From RGIG5612 sp045616165 (GTDB taxonomy: Bacteria > Bacillota > Clostridia > Lachnospirales > Lachnospiraceae), in assembly GCA_045616165.1 (NCBI GenBank), contig JAZLGF010000013.1, positions 1-64,000 of the forward strand: 64,000 bases of DNA. The letters run 5' to 3'. The position numbers and the translations under genes are program-made. Shown here piece after piece: positions 23,498 through 31,015 of the stretch (positions are counted from its first letter, which is position 1; every line of letters starts with the position of its first letter). The notes under the pieces are model-generated. The model made no database searches, was not told the DNA's origin, and worked only from the letters and a program-made list of their open reading frames with translations.

Positions 23498-24187
23498 ATG
23501 AGTGAAAGATTTATTAGAACAAGCCAGATTTTAGGAAATAAAACGCTTGAAAAACTAAATAAGGCACATGTAGCTCTTTTTGGAGTAGGTGGCGTAGGAG
23601 GCTACGTACTTGAAAGTTTAGTAAGAAGTGGTGTAGGTAATATAGATATCTACGATAAAGATATTGTTGATATAAGCAACTTAAATAGACAAATAATTGC
23701 GACAACAAATTCAATAGGAAAAGTAAAAGTTGAAGTTGCTAAAGATAGGGCATTGCAAATAAACCCGGAAGCTAAAATAAATATATTTAATGTTTTTTAT
23801 TTGCCGGAAAATGCAAGCGAGTACGATCTTTCAAAATATGATTACATAGTAGATGCGATTGATACAGTTAGCGCAAAACTCACTTTGATAGAAAATGCAA
23901 AAAAAGCAAATGTTCCAATTATTAGTTGCATGGGAGCGGGAAATAAACTAGATCCATCAGGATTTAGAGTAGCCGATATTTCACAAACGAGTATTTGTCC
24001 ACTTGCTAAAGTAATGAGAAGAGAACTTAAAAAAAGAAACATTGAAAATGTAAAAGTAGTTTTTTCGATAGAGCAAGGACAAATTCAAAATGAAAGTGAA
24101 GAAAAAACAATAGGTAGTTTAGTAACTGTAGTAGGAAGTGCAGGATTACTTCTTGCAAATGAAGTTATAAAAGATTTGATAAAATAG
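23498..24187 (+). CDS. tcdA: tRNA threonylcarbamoyladenosine dehydratase (ThiF/E1 family)
   Basis: 229 residues. E1-like fold that activates a carboxylate with ATP; TcdA cyclises t6A at position 37 of tRNAs to ct6A. The ATP loop FGVGGVGG is at residues 28-35, the Arg finger in SNLNRQIIAT near 64, and YIVDAIDTVSAKL follows. The C-terminal SICPLAKVMRRELKKR and VVFSIEQ segments favour TcdA over ThiF or MoeB. It is somewhat shorter than E. coli TcdA. Lies downstream of glpK without a gap. Confidence 0.88.
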   Translation: MSERFIRTSQILGNKTLEKLNKAHVALFGVGGVGGYVLESLVRSGVGNIDIYDKDIVDISNLNRQIIATTNSIGKVKVEVAKDRALQINPEAKINIFNVFYLPENASEYDLSKYDYIVDAIDTVSAKLTLIENAKKANVPIISCMGAGNKLDPSGFRVADISQTSICPLAKVMRRELKKRNIENVKVVFSIEQGQIQNESEEKTIGSLVTVVGSAGLLLANEVIKDLIK

Positions 24188-24208
24188 TTTTTCAAAAGGA
24201 GAAAAATT

Positions 24209-26005
24209 ATGAACGAATATTCAAAAAGAATTGATAGTTTACGTAATTTAATGAAAGAAGGAGGAATAGATATTTATTATATTCCAATGAGTGATACACA
24301 TGACAGTGAATATGTATCAGACCATTTTAAATGTATCCAATTTATTTCTGGATTTTCGGGTTCGGCAGGACATGTAATTGTCAGCCAAGATAATGCATGG
24401 ATTTTTGTAGATGGAAGATATTATATCCAGGCAGCAAACGAAATAGCAGGAACAGGCATCGAGCTTATGAAATGGGGAGAGAGGGGTGTTCCTGAACCAG
24501 AAGATTTTATTAAAGAAGTTTCTGAAGATAAAGTTCTTGGATTTGATGGAGCAGTTGTAAGCGCTAATACAGCTTTAAAAATTGGAAAGAATGCTAAAGA
24601 AATAAAATTCGAAAAAGATTTAGTAAATGAAATCTGGGAAGATAGACCAGAGCAAATATTTACAGAAATTTATGAACTTCCAATAGAAGTTACAGGCGAA
24701 AGTTCAGAAGAAAAAATAGCTAGAGTAAGAGAAGTATTAGAAGCAACTATAAAAGAAAATGGTTTGGAAAAACATGTAAAGAAGACATATAGTTTCTTAC
24801 TTAATTCACTTGATGATATTGCATGGATATTTAATATTAGAGCAAATGATATTCCATGTAATCCAGAAGCTTATGCTTATGCAACAATAAGCGGTGGCGT
24901 AGCCCATCTTTTTACTAATGGAAAAGGATACAGTCCAGATTGGTATAAAGATGAAAGCATAGAAGCAGATTGTATTTTAATGGATCAATCAAGAATTGGA
25001 TATTCTATTTATAGATATTTTAAGGATAAAAACTTCAAAATAATTAATGTTACGAACCCTTCAACAGCAATGAAAGGAATTAAAAATAAAGTTGAAATTA
25101 ATAACTTAAAAGAAGCTCTTAAAAGGGATAGTGCAGTAATAATTAGATTAATGAAATGGTTAAAAGAAAAAGCTTTTGATCCAGAACAAAAAGAAGTCGC
25201 ACTTCCTTTATCAGAACTTAGCATCCAAGATTATCTTCTTAAATTAAGACAAGAAGATGAAAAATTTATTGAGCCAAGCTTTGATACTATTTGTGCATAT
25301 AAAGAGAATGCAGCAATGATGCACTATAGCGCAACACCTGAAAAATATTCTCTAGTAAAACCAGAAGGAATGCTTCTAATTGACTCAGGTGGCCAATATA
25401 AAGATGGAACAACTGATATTACTAGAACATTCGTTGTTGGCGAACTTACAGAAGAGGAAAAACAAGCTTTTACTCTCACAGCAGTTTCAATGCTTAGATT
25501 ATTAAATGTTAAATTTATTGATGGGTGTAGAGGTGAAAATCTTGATATTTATGCAAGAGAGCCTATGTGGCAACTTGGCATGGACTATAAGTGCGGAACA
25601 GGCCATGGAGTAGGACATATACTTAATGTACATGAAGGCCCACATAATATTAGATGGAAAATAGGACCTAAAGGGCCAAGTGCAGTCTTAGAAGAAGGCA
25701 TGGTTGTAACAAACGAACCAGGTGTTTATAGAGAAAATAAATTTGGAATTCGTACTGAAAATGAAATGCTAGTAGTTCCTTTTGAAGAGTTAGGAAATGA
25801 CGGAACTACACCAGATGGCAAATTCTATAAGTTTGAAAATCTCACATTTATTCCGATTGACCCTGATGGAATATCAGATAAGTACTTAACATGTGAAGAT
25901 AAGGTTTTATTAAATGAATATCATAAGCAAGTTAGAAAAACTATGCGTGAATATTTAGACGAAGAAACATATAAATGGCTTGAGGGATACACAAAAGAAA
26001 TTTAA
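24209..26005 (+). CDS. Aminopeptidase P-family Xaa-Pro peptidase (M24B)
   Basis: 598 residues, the long three-domain form. Two creatinase-like N-terminal domains (about 1-135 and 150-305) precede the pita-bread metallopeptidase domain. Metal ligands are visible: two Asp in LIDSGGQYKDGTTDITRTF, His in GHGVGHILNVHEGPHN, Glu in VVTNEPGVY and Glu in GIRTENEMLVV. It removes an N-terminal residue before proline and is probably cytosolic (no signal). AAGGAG precedes the ATG. Two bases separate it from the lipid kinase. Confidence 0.93.
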   Translation: MNEYSKRIDSLRNLMKEGGIDIYYIPMSDTHDSEYVSDHFKCIQFISGFSGSAGHVIVSQDNAWIFVDGRYYIQAANEIAGTGIELMKWGERGVPEPEDFIKEVSEDKVLGFDGAVVSANTALKIGKNAKEIKFEKDLVNEIWEDRPEQIFTEIYELPIEVTGESSEEKIARVREVLEATIKENGLEKHVKKTYSFLLNSLDDIAWIFNIRANDIPCNPEAYAYATISGGVAHLFTNGKGYSPDWYKDESIEADCILMDQSRIGYSIYRYFKDKNFKIINVTNPSTAMKGIKNKVEINNLKEALKRDSAVIIRLMKWLKEKAFDPEQKEVALPLSELSIQDYLLKLRQEDEKFIEPSFDTICAYKENAAMMHYSATPEKYSLVKPEGMLLIDSGGQYKDGTTDITRTFVVGELTEEEKQAFTLTAVSMLRLLNVKFIDGCRGENLDIYAREPMWQLGMDYKCGTGHGVGHILNVHEGPHNIRWKIGPKGPSAVLEEGMVVTNEPGVYRENKFGIRTENEMLVVPFEELGNDGTTPDGKFYKFENLTFIPIDPDGISDKYLTCEDKVLLNEYHKQVRKTMREYLDEETYKWLEGYTKEI

Positions 26006-26007
26006 GT

Positions 26008-26925
26008 ATGAAAGAACTGTTCTTTATTTACAATCCTTATTCGGGGAAGGGAAAAATTAAAGATAGTATTGATTTAATCGTTAGCATTTTTAATGAAGCT
26101 GATTTTAACGTAACGACTTATGCTACAAAGGCTCCAAAAGATGCGATAGCTAAGGTAAAAGAAAATGCGACTAAATACGATAGAGTGGTTTGTTCAGGAG
26201 GCGACGGAACTTTAAGCGAGGTTGTTTCAGGAATGATGCAACTTCCAAAAGAACAAAGAGTACCAATTGGATTTATACCAACCGGCTCAACAAACGATAC
26301 TAGTAAAAGCTACCATTTGCCTTTAGACATTTTAGAGAGTGCAAAAATAGCAGTAACAGGAAAAACCTTTTCTACAGATATAGGTATTTTTAATAAAGAA
26401 CAATATATAACTTACGTTTCATCTTTTGGAAATCTTTCAGCCGTTTCATGTTTCACTCCTCAAGAGTTAAAGAAAAAATTCGGCTATTTAGCTTATCTTG
26501 GTGAGGGAGTAAAAGTTTTATTAAATCTAGATTCATATAACATGAAAATAGAAATTGTTGATGAAGATGATAATGAAATAAAACTTGAGGGAAATTATTA
26601 TCTTGGCATGGCAACAAACACATTAAGTGTTGGTGGATTTAAGGATATTACAGGGGCGAATGTAGTATTAGATGATGGATATTACGAGATGGCAATCTTA
26701 AATAAGCCAAATAATATATTAGGCTTTGCTAATGAAGTAGACGCGATGTTGCTTAAAAAAGATAAGAATTATTCAAATGATTTGGTGCATAAAATAAAAA
26801 TTAAAAAGGCCAAATTTTTATGCGAAACGGAAGTACAATGGGTAATTGATGGCGAAGATGCTGGAAAATACAAGGTTGTAGAAATCGAAGTTGAAAAGCA
26901 GGCAGTAGATTTAATTATTCAGTGA
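26008..26925 (+). CDS. Diacylglycerol / lipid kinase (DagK family)
   Basis: 305 residues. The kinase signature SGGDGTLSEVVSGM has GGDGT at residues 64-68, and GFIPTGSTNDTSKSYHLP is the second nucleotide-binding loop. The C-terminal beta-sandwich domain is complete. Family members phosphorylate diacylglycerol (DgkB, recycling lipid from lipoteichoic acid synthesis) or other lipids. The substrate cannot be decided from sequence. Probably translated from the same mRNA as the upstream peptidase; a palindrome lies directly downstream. Confidence 0.88.
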   Translation: MKELFFIYNPYSGKGKIKDSIDLIVSIFNEADFNVTTYATKAPKDAIAKVKENATKYDRVVCSGGDGTLSEVVSGMMQLPKEQRVPIGFIPTGSTNDTSKSYHLPLDILESAKIAVTGKTFSTDIGIFNKEQYITYVSSFGNLSAVSCFTPQELKKKFGYLAYLGEGVKVLLNLDSYNMKIEIVDEDDNEIKLEGNYYLGMATNTLSVGGFKDITGANVVLDDGYYEMAILNKPNNILGFANEVDAMLLKKDKNYSNDLVHKIKIKKAKFLCETEVQWVIDGEDAGKYKVVEIEVEKQAVDLIIQ

Positions 26926-26940
26926 TAGTGCATAAAAAAC

Positions 26941-26985
26941 ATATTTATCCACAAATGTTGAATAAATGATGTGGATAAATATTAA
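26941..26985. promoter_or_regulatory. Perfect 13-bp inverted repeat carrying two DnaA-box sequences, within the lepB promoter
   Basis: ATATTTATCCACA (26941-26953) and TGTGGATAAATAT (26970-26982) are perfect inverted repeats, each containing the consensus DnaA box TTATCCACA. TTGAAT at 26958-26963 and, 16 nt on, TATTAA at 26980-26985 form a possible promoter interlocked with the repeat. An AT-rich stretch follows. It might be a regulatory site for DnaA or another dimeric protein, or simply an RNA hairpin after the lipid kinase gene (no T run follows). Confidence 0.5.
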
Positions 26986-27026
26986 ATAAATATTAAATTT
27001 TATCAAAAAAATTTAATAAAAACTTA

Positions 27027-27620
27027 ATGAAAGAAGAAAAAATGGACAACGAGATTAGAGAAGAACTAGAAAAGCAAAAAGAAAAAAAGCCAAAAATCTC
27101 ACCTGCAATGGAGTGGGTTGTAGTAATAGCGGTTGCTGTTGCTATAGCTTTGTTTATAAATTTTTGCATAATAATAAATTCTACAGTTCCGACATCATCT
27201 ATGGAAAATACGATTATGCCAGGAGATAGAATTTTAGGCCTGAGAATAACATATTTGTTTGAAGAACCTAAATACGGCGATATTGTCGTATTTAAGTATC
27301 CGGATAATCCTAAAGAAACATTTGTAAAAAGACTTATCGGAGTTCCGGGAGACATAGTAGAAGTAAAAGCAGGAGTAACATATGTTAATGGAGAGGCATT
27401 AACAGAAAATTATTTGAAAGAAGAAATGTTTGAAAATGACTATGGACCATATGTAGTGCCAAAAGATTCCTATTTTGTAATGGGCGATAATAGAAACAAT
27501 TCCCTGGATTCTAGATTTTGGGAAACAACCAATTTTGTGCCAAGAAAGAGTATATTAGGAAAAGCTTTCGTATGTTATTGGCCAATTAAGCATTTTGGAA
27601 AATTGAAGGGTGTTGATTAA
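27027..27620 (+). CDS. lepB: Signal peptidase I
   Basis: 197 residues. Removes signal peptides from exported proteins. A charged N-terminus, one membrane segment (about 28-48), catalytic Ser in VPTSSMENTIMPGDR, catalytic Lys in FVKRLIGVPGD and the GDNRNNSLDSR box are all present. The start is uncertain: ATG at 27027 has no ribosome site, while ATG at 27042 (MDNEIREEL) follows a purine-rich AAGAAG; both keep the membrane anchor. Possibly controlled by the DnaA-box palindrome upstream. Confidence 0.95.
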   Translation: MKEEKMDNEIREELEKQKEKKPKISPAMEWVVVIAVAVAIALFINFCIIINSTVPTSSMENTIMPGDRILGLRITYLFEEPKYGDIVVFKYPDNPKETFVKRLIGVPGDIVEVKAGVTYVNGEALTENYLKEEMFENDYGPYVVPKDSYFVMGDNRNNSLDSRFWETTNFVPRKSILGKAFVCYWPIKHFGKLKGVD

Positions 27621-27622
27621 AA

Positions 27623-28234
27623 GTGTCAAGATTAGAAGAACAAATTAATTTTATAGCTGAAGTAGATAAAATAAAAAATATATTTAGACAAACAAATATT
27701 GGAAAGAATATTCGTAGAGAAAATGACGCAGAGCATAGTTGGCATCTTGCTATTATGGCAATGTTTTTAAAAGAACATTCAAATTTCGATGACATTAATC
27801 TTGCACATGTTATAGAAATGGTTTTAATTCATGATATGGTTGAAATAGATGCGGGTGATACGTATGCATATGACGTTGAAGCGAATAAAACAAAAAGAGA
27901 AAGAGAACTTAAGGCAGCAGATAGAATATTTAATATACTTCCAGAAGATCAGGCAAAGTATTTAAGATCTCTTTGGGATGAGTTTGAAGCAGAAGAAACA
28001 CATGATGCGAAATTTGCTTTAGCACTAGATGTACTTCATCCAATAATTATGAATGATATCGGAGATGGACTTGCTTGGGAAACACATGCGGTAAAAGAAT
28101 CAGAAGCAAGACAAAGAGTAGCAAGAATAGAAGCAGGTTCAAAAGAACTCTTTGAGGTTGCAAATAAAATAGTAGATAATAACATTGCAAAAGGAAAAAT
28201 AATTCCTGACATGGATATTATTTACGATAAATAA
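27623..28234 (+). CDS. HD-domain hydrolase (YfbR-like 5'-nucleotidase family)
   Basis: 203 residues with a GTG start two bases after lepB. His residues at about 38 and 41, the HD pair at 70-71 (VLIHDMVEIDAGD) and a later Asp in ALALDVLHP form the metal site. The pattern AEHSWHLAIMAMFL and the size match the HD_3 group, which includes YfbR-like deoxynucleoside 5'-monophosphatases and related phosphohydrolases. Substrate unproven. It shares the lepB transcript. Confidence 0.8.
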   Translation: MSRLEEQINFIAEVDKIKNIFRQTNIGKNIRRENDAEHSWHLAIMAMFLKEHSNFDDINLAHVIEMVLIHDMVEIDAGDTYAYDVEANKTKRERELKAADRIFNILPEDQAKYLRSLWDEFEAEETHDAKFALALDVLHPIIMNDIGDGLAWETHAVKESEARQRVARIEAGSKELFEVANKIVDNNIAKGKIIPDMDIIYDK

Positions 28235-28249
28235 TTGTACTTATAAAAA

Positions 28250-28279
28250 TTGACAATAATATCAATTTTAGAATAAAAT
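28250..28279 (+). promoter_or_regulatory. Promoter for the alanine/glycine symporter
   Basis: Perfect TTGACA at 28250-28255, 18-nt spacer, TAAAAT at 28274-28279. Start codon about 28 bases downstream after GGGAG. Confidence 0.7.
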
Positions 28280-28306
28280 ACAAAAAATAAAATTTGGGAG
28301 AACAAT

Positions 28307-29770
28307 ATGAGTATTAGTGACATAATTAGTGTTATAGACGATTGGGCATGGAGTTATCCTTTACTTATTTTATTAGTAGGTACGGGAATTTTCCTTAGTG
28401 TTCGACTTGCTTTTGTACAATTTCGAAAATTCGGTTTTGCAATGAAAAACACTGTTGGAAAAATGTTCCAAAAGAAAAAAGCTGGAAAAGGTGAGGTAAC
28501 TCCATTCCAGGCTTTAACGACAGCACTTGCAGCAACAGTAGGAACAGGAAACATCGTTGGTGTTACTAGTGCGATTTTATTAGGAGGACCAGGTGCAGTA
28601 TTTTGGATGTGGGTTAGTGCATTGCTTGGCATGTGTACAAAATTCTGCGAAGTTGTTCTTGCTGTAAGATTTCGTGAAAAGAATAAAGATGGTGACTGGG
28701 TTGGAGGACCTATGTACTATATAAAAAATGGTCTTGGAAAAAATTGGTCATGGCTTGGAGTGCTATTTTGTATTTTCGGTGGCCTTGCCGCTTTTGGTAT
28801 CGGTAATGCTACTCAAGTTAGTTCAATTGCTGAATCTATTTCAAATGCAATTGACTCATTAGGTGGAAATACAGGAGCAACAATGCTTCACTTATTTGGA
28901 CAAGAGTTCAAACTTAGTTCACTAATTATTGGTATAGTAGTTGCTATAATAGTAGCGATTGTTATTATCGGTGGTATTAAGACAATAGGAACAGTTACAG
29001 AAAAAATAGTTCCATTTATGTCAGTTGTTTATATCATAGCTGCATTAGTAGTTATTTTTACAAACATCGAATTTGTTGGCGAAGTATTTAAGATGATATT
29101 TGTCGGAGCTTTCACACCTCAGGCTATTGTAGGTGGTGGAGTAGGAATAACAATTTTAATGTCAGTAAAACGTGGTGTAGGAAGGGGATGTTTCTCAAAC
29201 GAAGCTGGTTTAGGTTCAGCTCCTATGGCACATGCGGCTACTTCAGAGACAAATCCTGTTCGCCAGGGATTATATGGTATCTTTGAAGTATTTATGGATA
29301 CAATCGTTATTTGTACACTTACATGTTTAACAGTACTTATTACATATTGTGCATCAGGCAATACAACATTTGAATGGGGAGTAAATGGTGGAGCCACAAT
29401 AGTTGCAAATGCATTAAGTTCTGTATTTACAAGTGGAGTAGGCGCAGTTATCTTAGCTCTTTGTTTATCATTGTTTGCACTTTCAACAATTATAAGCTGG
29501 TCATTATACGGAGTAAGATGTTGCGAGTTTATTTTCAAAGGAAACAAAGTAGCAATTAATATTTATAAAGTAGTATTTATATTAGTTGTTATTATTGGCT
29601 CAACATTAAGCTTATCAGACGTATGGAATATTGCTGATATACTTAATGCATTGATGGCATTCCCTAACTTAATAGCATTAATTGCATTAAGTCCAACGGT
29701 TTACCATTTAACAAAAGAATTTTTTGCCGGATTAAGAAAGAATAAAGAAGAACAAATCGAGGCAGAATAA
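28307..29770 (+). CDS. Sodium:alanine/glycine symporter (AGCS family)
   Basis: 487 residues, about eleven membrane segments. AGCS signatures are strong: TTALAATVGTGNIVGVTSAI, GGPGAVFWMW, KFCEVVLAVRFREKNKDG with WVGGPMYYIKNGLG, and GRGCFSNEAGLGSAPMAHAA. The family imports alanine, glycine or sometimes glutamine with sodium or protons. An AGC carrier fits an amino-acid-using anaerobe. It has its own promoter and sits 30 bp before a coiled-coil protein gene. Confidence 0.95.
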   Translation: MSISDIISVIDDWAWSYPLLILLVGTGIFLSVRLAFVQFRKFGFAMKNTVGKMFQKKKAGKGEVTPFQALTTALAATVGTGNIVGVTSAILLGGPGAVFWMWVSALLGMCTKFCEVVLAVRFREKNKDGDWVGGPMYYIKNGLGKNWSWLGVLFCIFGGLAAFGIGNATQVSSIAESISNAIDSLGGNTGATMLHLFGQEFKLSSLIIGIVVAIIVAIVIIGGIKTIGTVTEKIVPFMSVVYIIAALVVIFTNIEFVGEVFKMIFVGAFTPQAIVGGGVGITILMSVKRGVGRGCFSNEAGLGSAPMAHAATSETNPVRQGLYGIFEVFMDTIVICTLTCLTVLITYCASGNTTFEWGVNGGATIVANALSSVFTSGVGAVILALCLSLFALSTIISWSLYGVRCCEFIFKGNKVAINIYKVVFILVVIIGSTLSLSDVWNIADILNALMAFPNLIALIALSPTVYHLTKEFFAGLRKNKEEQIEAE

Positions 29771-29799
29771 TACATACTCTGATTTAAGGAGGTATTAGT

Positions 29800-30357
29800 A
29801 TGGATAATAAATTAAGAAATGATTTAATGGACATTGCAGCAGAATTAGTTGTTGCACCACTCACAGCGTATGTTAAAGGTCGTGAAATTTATACAAATTT
29901 CAAAGAATCTGATGCAAGCACAAAATTATATAACTATGCTGATCAAAAGGGCCAGGAAATTTCCCAGACAGCAAAAAGAATTTCTGTAAGCTTTAACGAC
30001 AAAGCAAGTAAGTTTGCTGAGGACATAAGCGGCAAGGCTATGGATTTTTCTAAGAAAGCTTCAGAATTTTCAAAAAAAGCAGAAGAAACAATTGATAATT
30101 TATCAGAGCGCACAGACAGCGCCATCTATGAGTTTACTGGAAAAGCTGACGATGCATTAAAAGAATTTTCAGATAATGTAAAAGGAGCAGCAAAAGATTT
30201 TGGTGGAGTAGTTCAGCAAAAGTTTAATGAAAGACAAGAACAATTAAACAAAGAAGACGAAGAACCAATCGCTCCACAAGCGAACACAATCTTCGCCCAA
30301 GAGACAGAACCAGAAGTTAAACCAGAAACTGAAGAAAAAGTAGAAACAGAAAATTAA
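29800..30357 (+). CDS. Helical, repeat-containing protein of unknown function
   Basis: 185 residues. Apart from a short hydrophobic N-terminal helix (LMDIAAELVVAPLTAYV) it is highly charged and helical, with about 11-residue periodic pieces such as FAEDISGKAMDFSKKASEFS and KKAEETIDNLSERT; the tail is disordered (EPEVKPETEEKVETEN). It resembles LEA-like, phasin-like or apolipoprotein-like proteins that coat surfaces or membranes, but I cannot assign a family. AAGGAGG precedes the ATG. It may share the symporter transcript. Confidence 0.7.
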   Translation: MDNKLRNDLMDIAAELVVAPLTAYVKGREIYTNFKESDASTKLYNYADQKGQEISQTAKRISVSFNDKASKFAEDISGKAMDFSKKASEFSKKAEETIDNLSERTDSAIYEFTGKADDALKEFSDNVKGAAKDFGGVVQQKFNERQEQLNKEDEEPIAPQANTIFAQETEPEVKPETEEKVETEN

Positions 30358-30360
30358 TAA

Positions 30361-30432
30361 GCGAGCGGACAGTGTAGCTCGTTCCTGGCTCGGGTTCCAA
30401 CTCGCCGATAACGAGCCACACTGTTCCGCTCG
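30361..30432 (-). repeat. Structured intergenic repeat, family B copy 3
   Basis: Arms GAGCGGACAGTGTAGCTCGTT and AACGAGCCACACTGTTCCGCTC pair over about 21 positions; the inner part CCTGGCTCGGGTTCC, then AACTCGCCGAT, is identical to copy 4 and to the reverse complement of copy 2. It begins two bases after the coiled-coil gene stop, so it is likely in that gene's 3' UTR. Confidence 0.88.
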
Positions 30433-30456
30433 TATAATAATTTAAAGTAATCATTA

Positions 30457-30483
30457 AAAGGCGGTTTAAGACCGTCTTTTTTA
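30457..30483 (+). terminator. Terminator between the two family B copies
   Basis: GGCGGT-TTAAG-ACCGTC followed by TTTTTT. Closes the symporter/coiled-coil unit. Confidence 0.8.
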
Positions 30484-30488
30484 TGCTT

Positions 30489-30554
30489 GCGAATCCATGT
30501 AACTCGTTCCTGGCTCGGGTTCCAACTCGCCGATAACGAGTTACATGAATTCGC
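30489..30554 (-). repeat. Structured intergenic repeat, family B copy 4
   Basis: Arms GCGAATCCATGTAACTCGTT and AACGAGTTACATGAATTCGC pair at 19 of 20 positions. The loop region is identical to copy 3 although the outer arms are wholly different, so only the pairing, not the arm sequence, is conserved. Confidence 0.88.
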
Positions 30555-30580
30555 GAGCTTTAATAAAGCCTTAAAAAAGG

Positions 30581-30618
30581 TTGACTTGAAGTAAGTGGTG
30601 TTATAGTATATGTATAAC
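30581..30618 (+). promoter_or_regulatory. Promoter and operator of the GntR-clpC-radA operon
   Basis: TTGACT at 30581-30586, 17-nt spacer, TAGTAT at 30604-30609. GTTATA (30600-30605) and TATAAC (30613-30618) form an inverted repeat straddling the -10, a normal place for a GntR/YtrA-type autorepressor to bind. Confidence 0.65.
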
Positions 30619-30640
30619 AATTAGAACGAGAGGTATGCCA

Positions 30641-31009
30641 ATGTATATTGAAATTGATTTTAATAGCGATGAAGCAATATATGTTCAGCTTAGAAACCAA
30701 ATTTTCATGGCAATAGCGACCGCCCAGATTAAGGATGGAGATTCACTTCCATCGGTGCGTGCGCTTGCGGATGAAATTGGCGTAAATATGCATACGGTCA
30801 ATAAAGCATACACATCTTTAAGACAAGATGGGTTCTTGAAAGTTGACAGAAGAAGGGGTGCAGTTGTTGCGATTGATATTGATAAGATTAGATCAAGAGC
30901 AATTATGAAAACATATTTACGTCCACTTATTGCAAGGGGAATATGTAAGGGGCTATCTAGTGAAGACATCAAAGAACTTGTTGATGAGGTATATAAGGAG
31001 TTGAACTAA
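30641..31009 (+). CDS. GntR-family repressor (YtrA type)
   Basis: About 122 residues from the ATG at 30641, chosen because GAGAGG lies seven bases upstream; the ATG at 30635 is only one base from it. The winged helix (DEAIYVQLRNQIFMAIATAQ, then SLPSVRALADEIGVNMHTVN and LKVDRRRGAVV) fills the first 75 residues, and a short helical tail of about 45 residues forms the YtrA-type dimer domain, too small for a ligand pocket like FadR. It likely represses its own operon through the palindrome over the -10. Followed after 6 bp by clpC, so it may control clpC and radA. Confidence 0.88.
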   Translation: MYIEIDFNSDEAIYVQLRNQIFMAIATAQIKDGDSLPSVRALADEIGVNMHTVNKAYTSLRQDGFLKVDRRRGAVVAIDIDKIRSRAIMKTYLRPLIARGICKGLSSEDIKELVDEVYKELN

Positions 31010-31015
31010 GAAACA

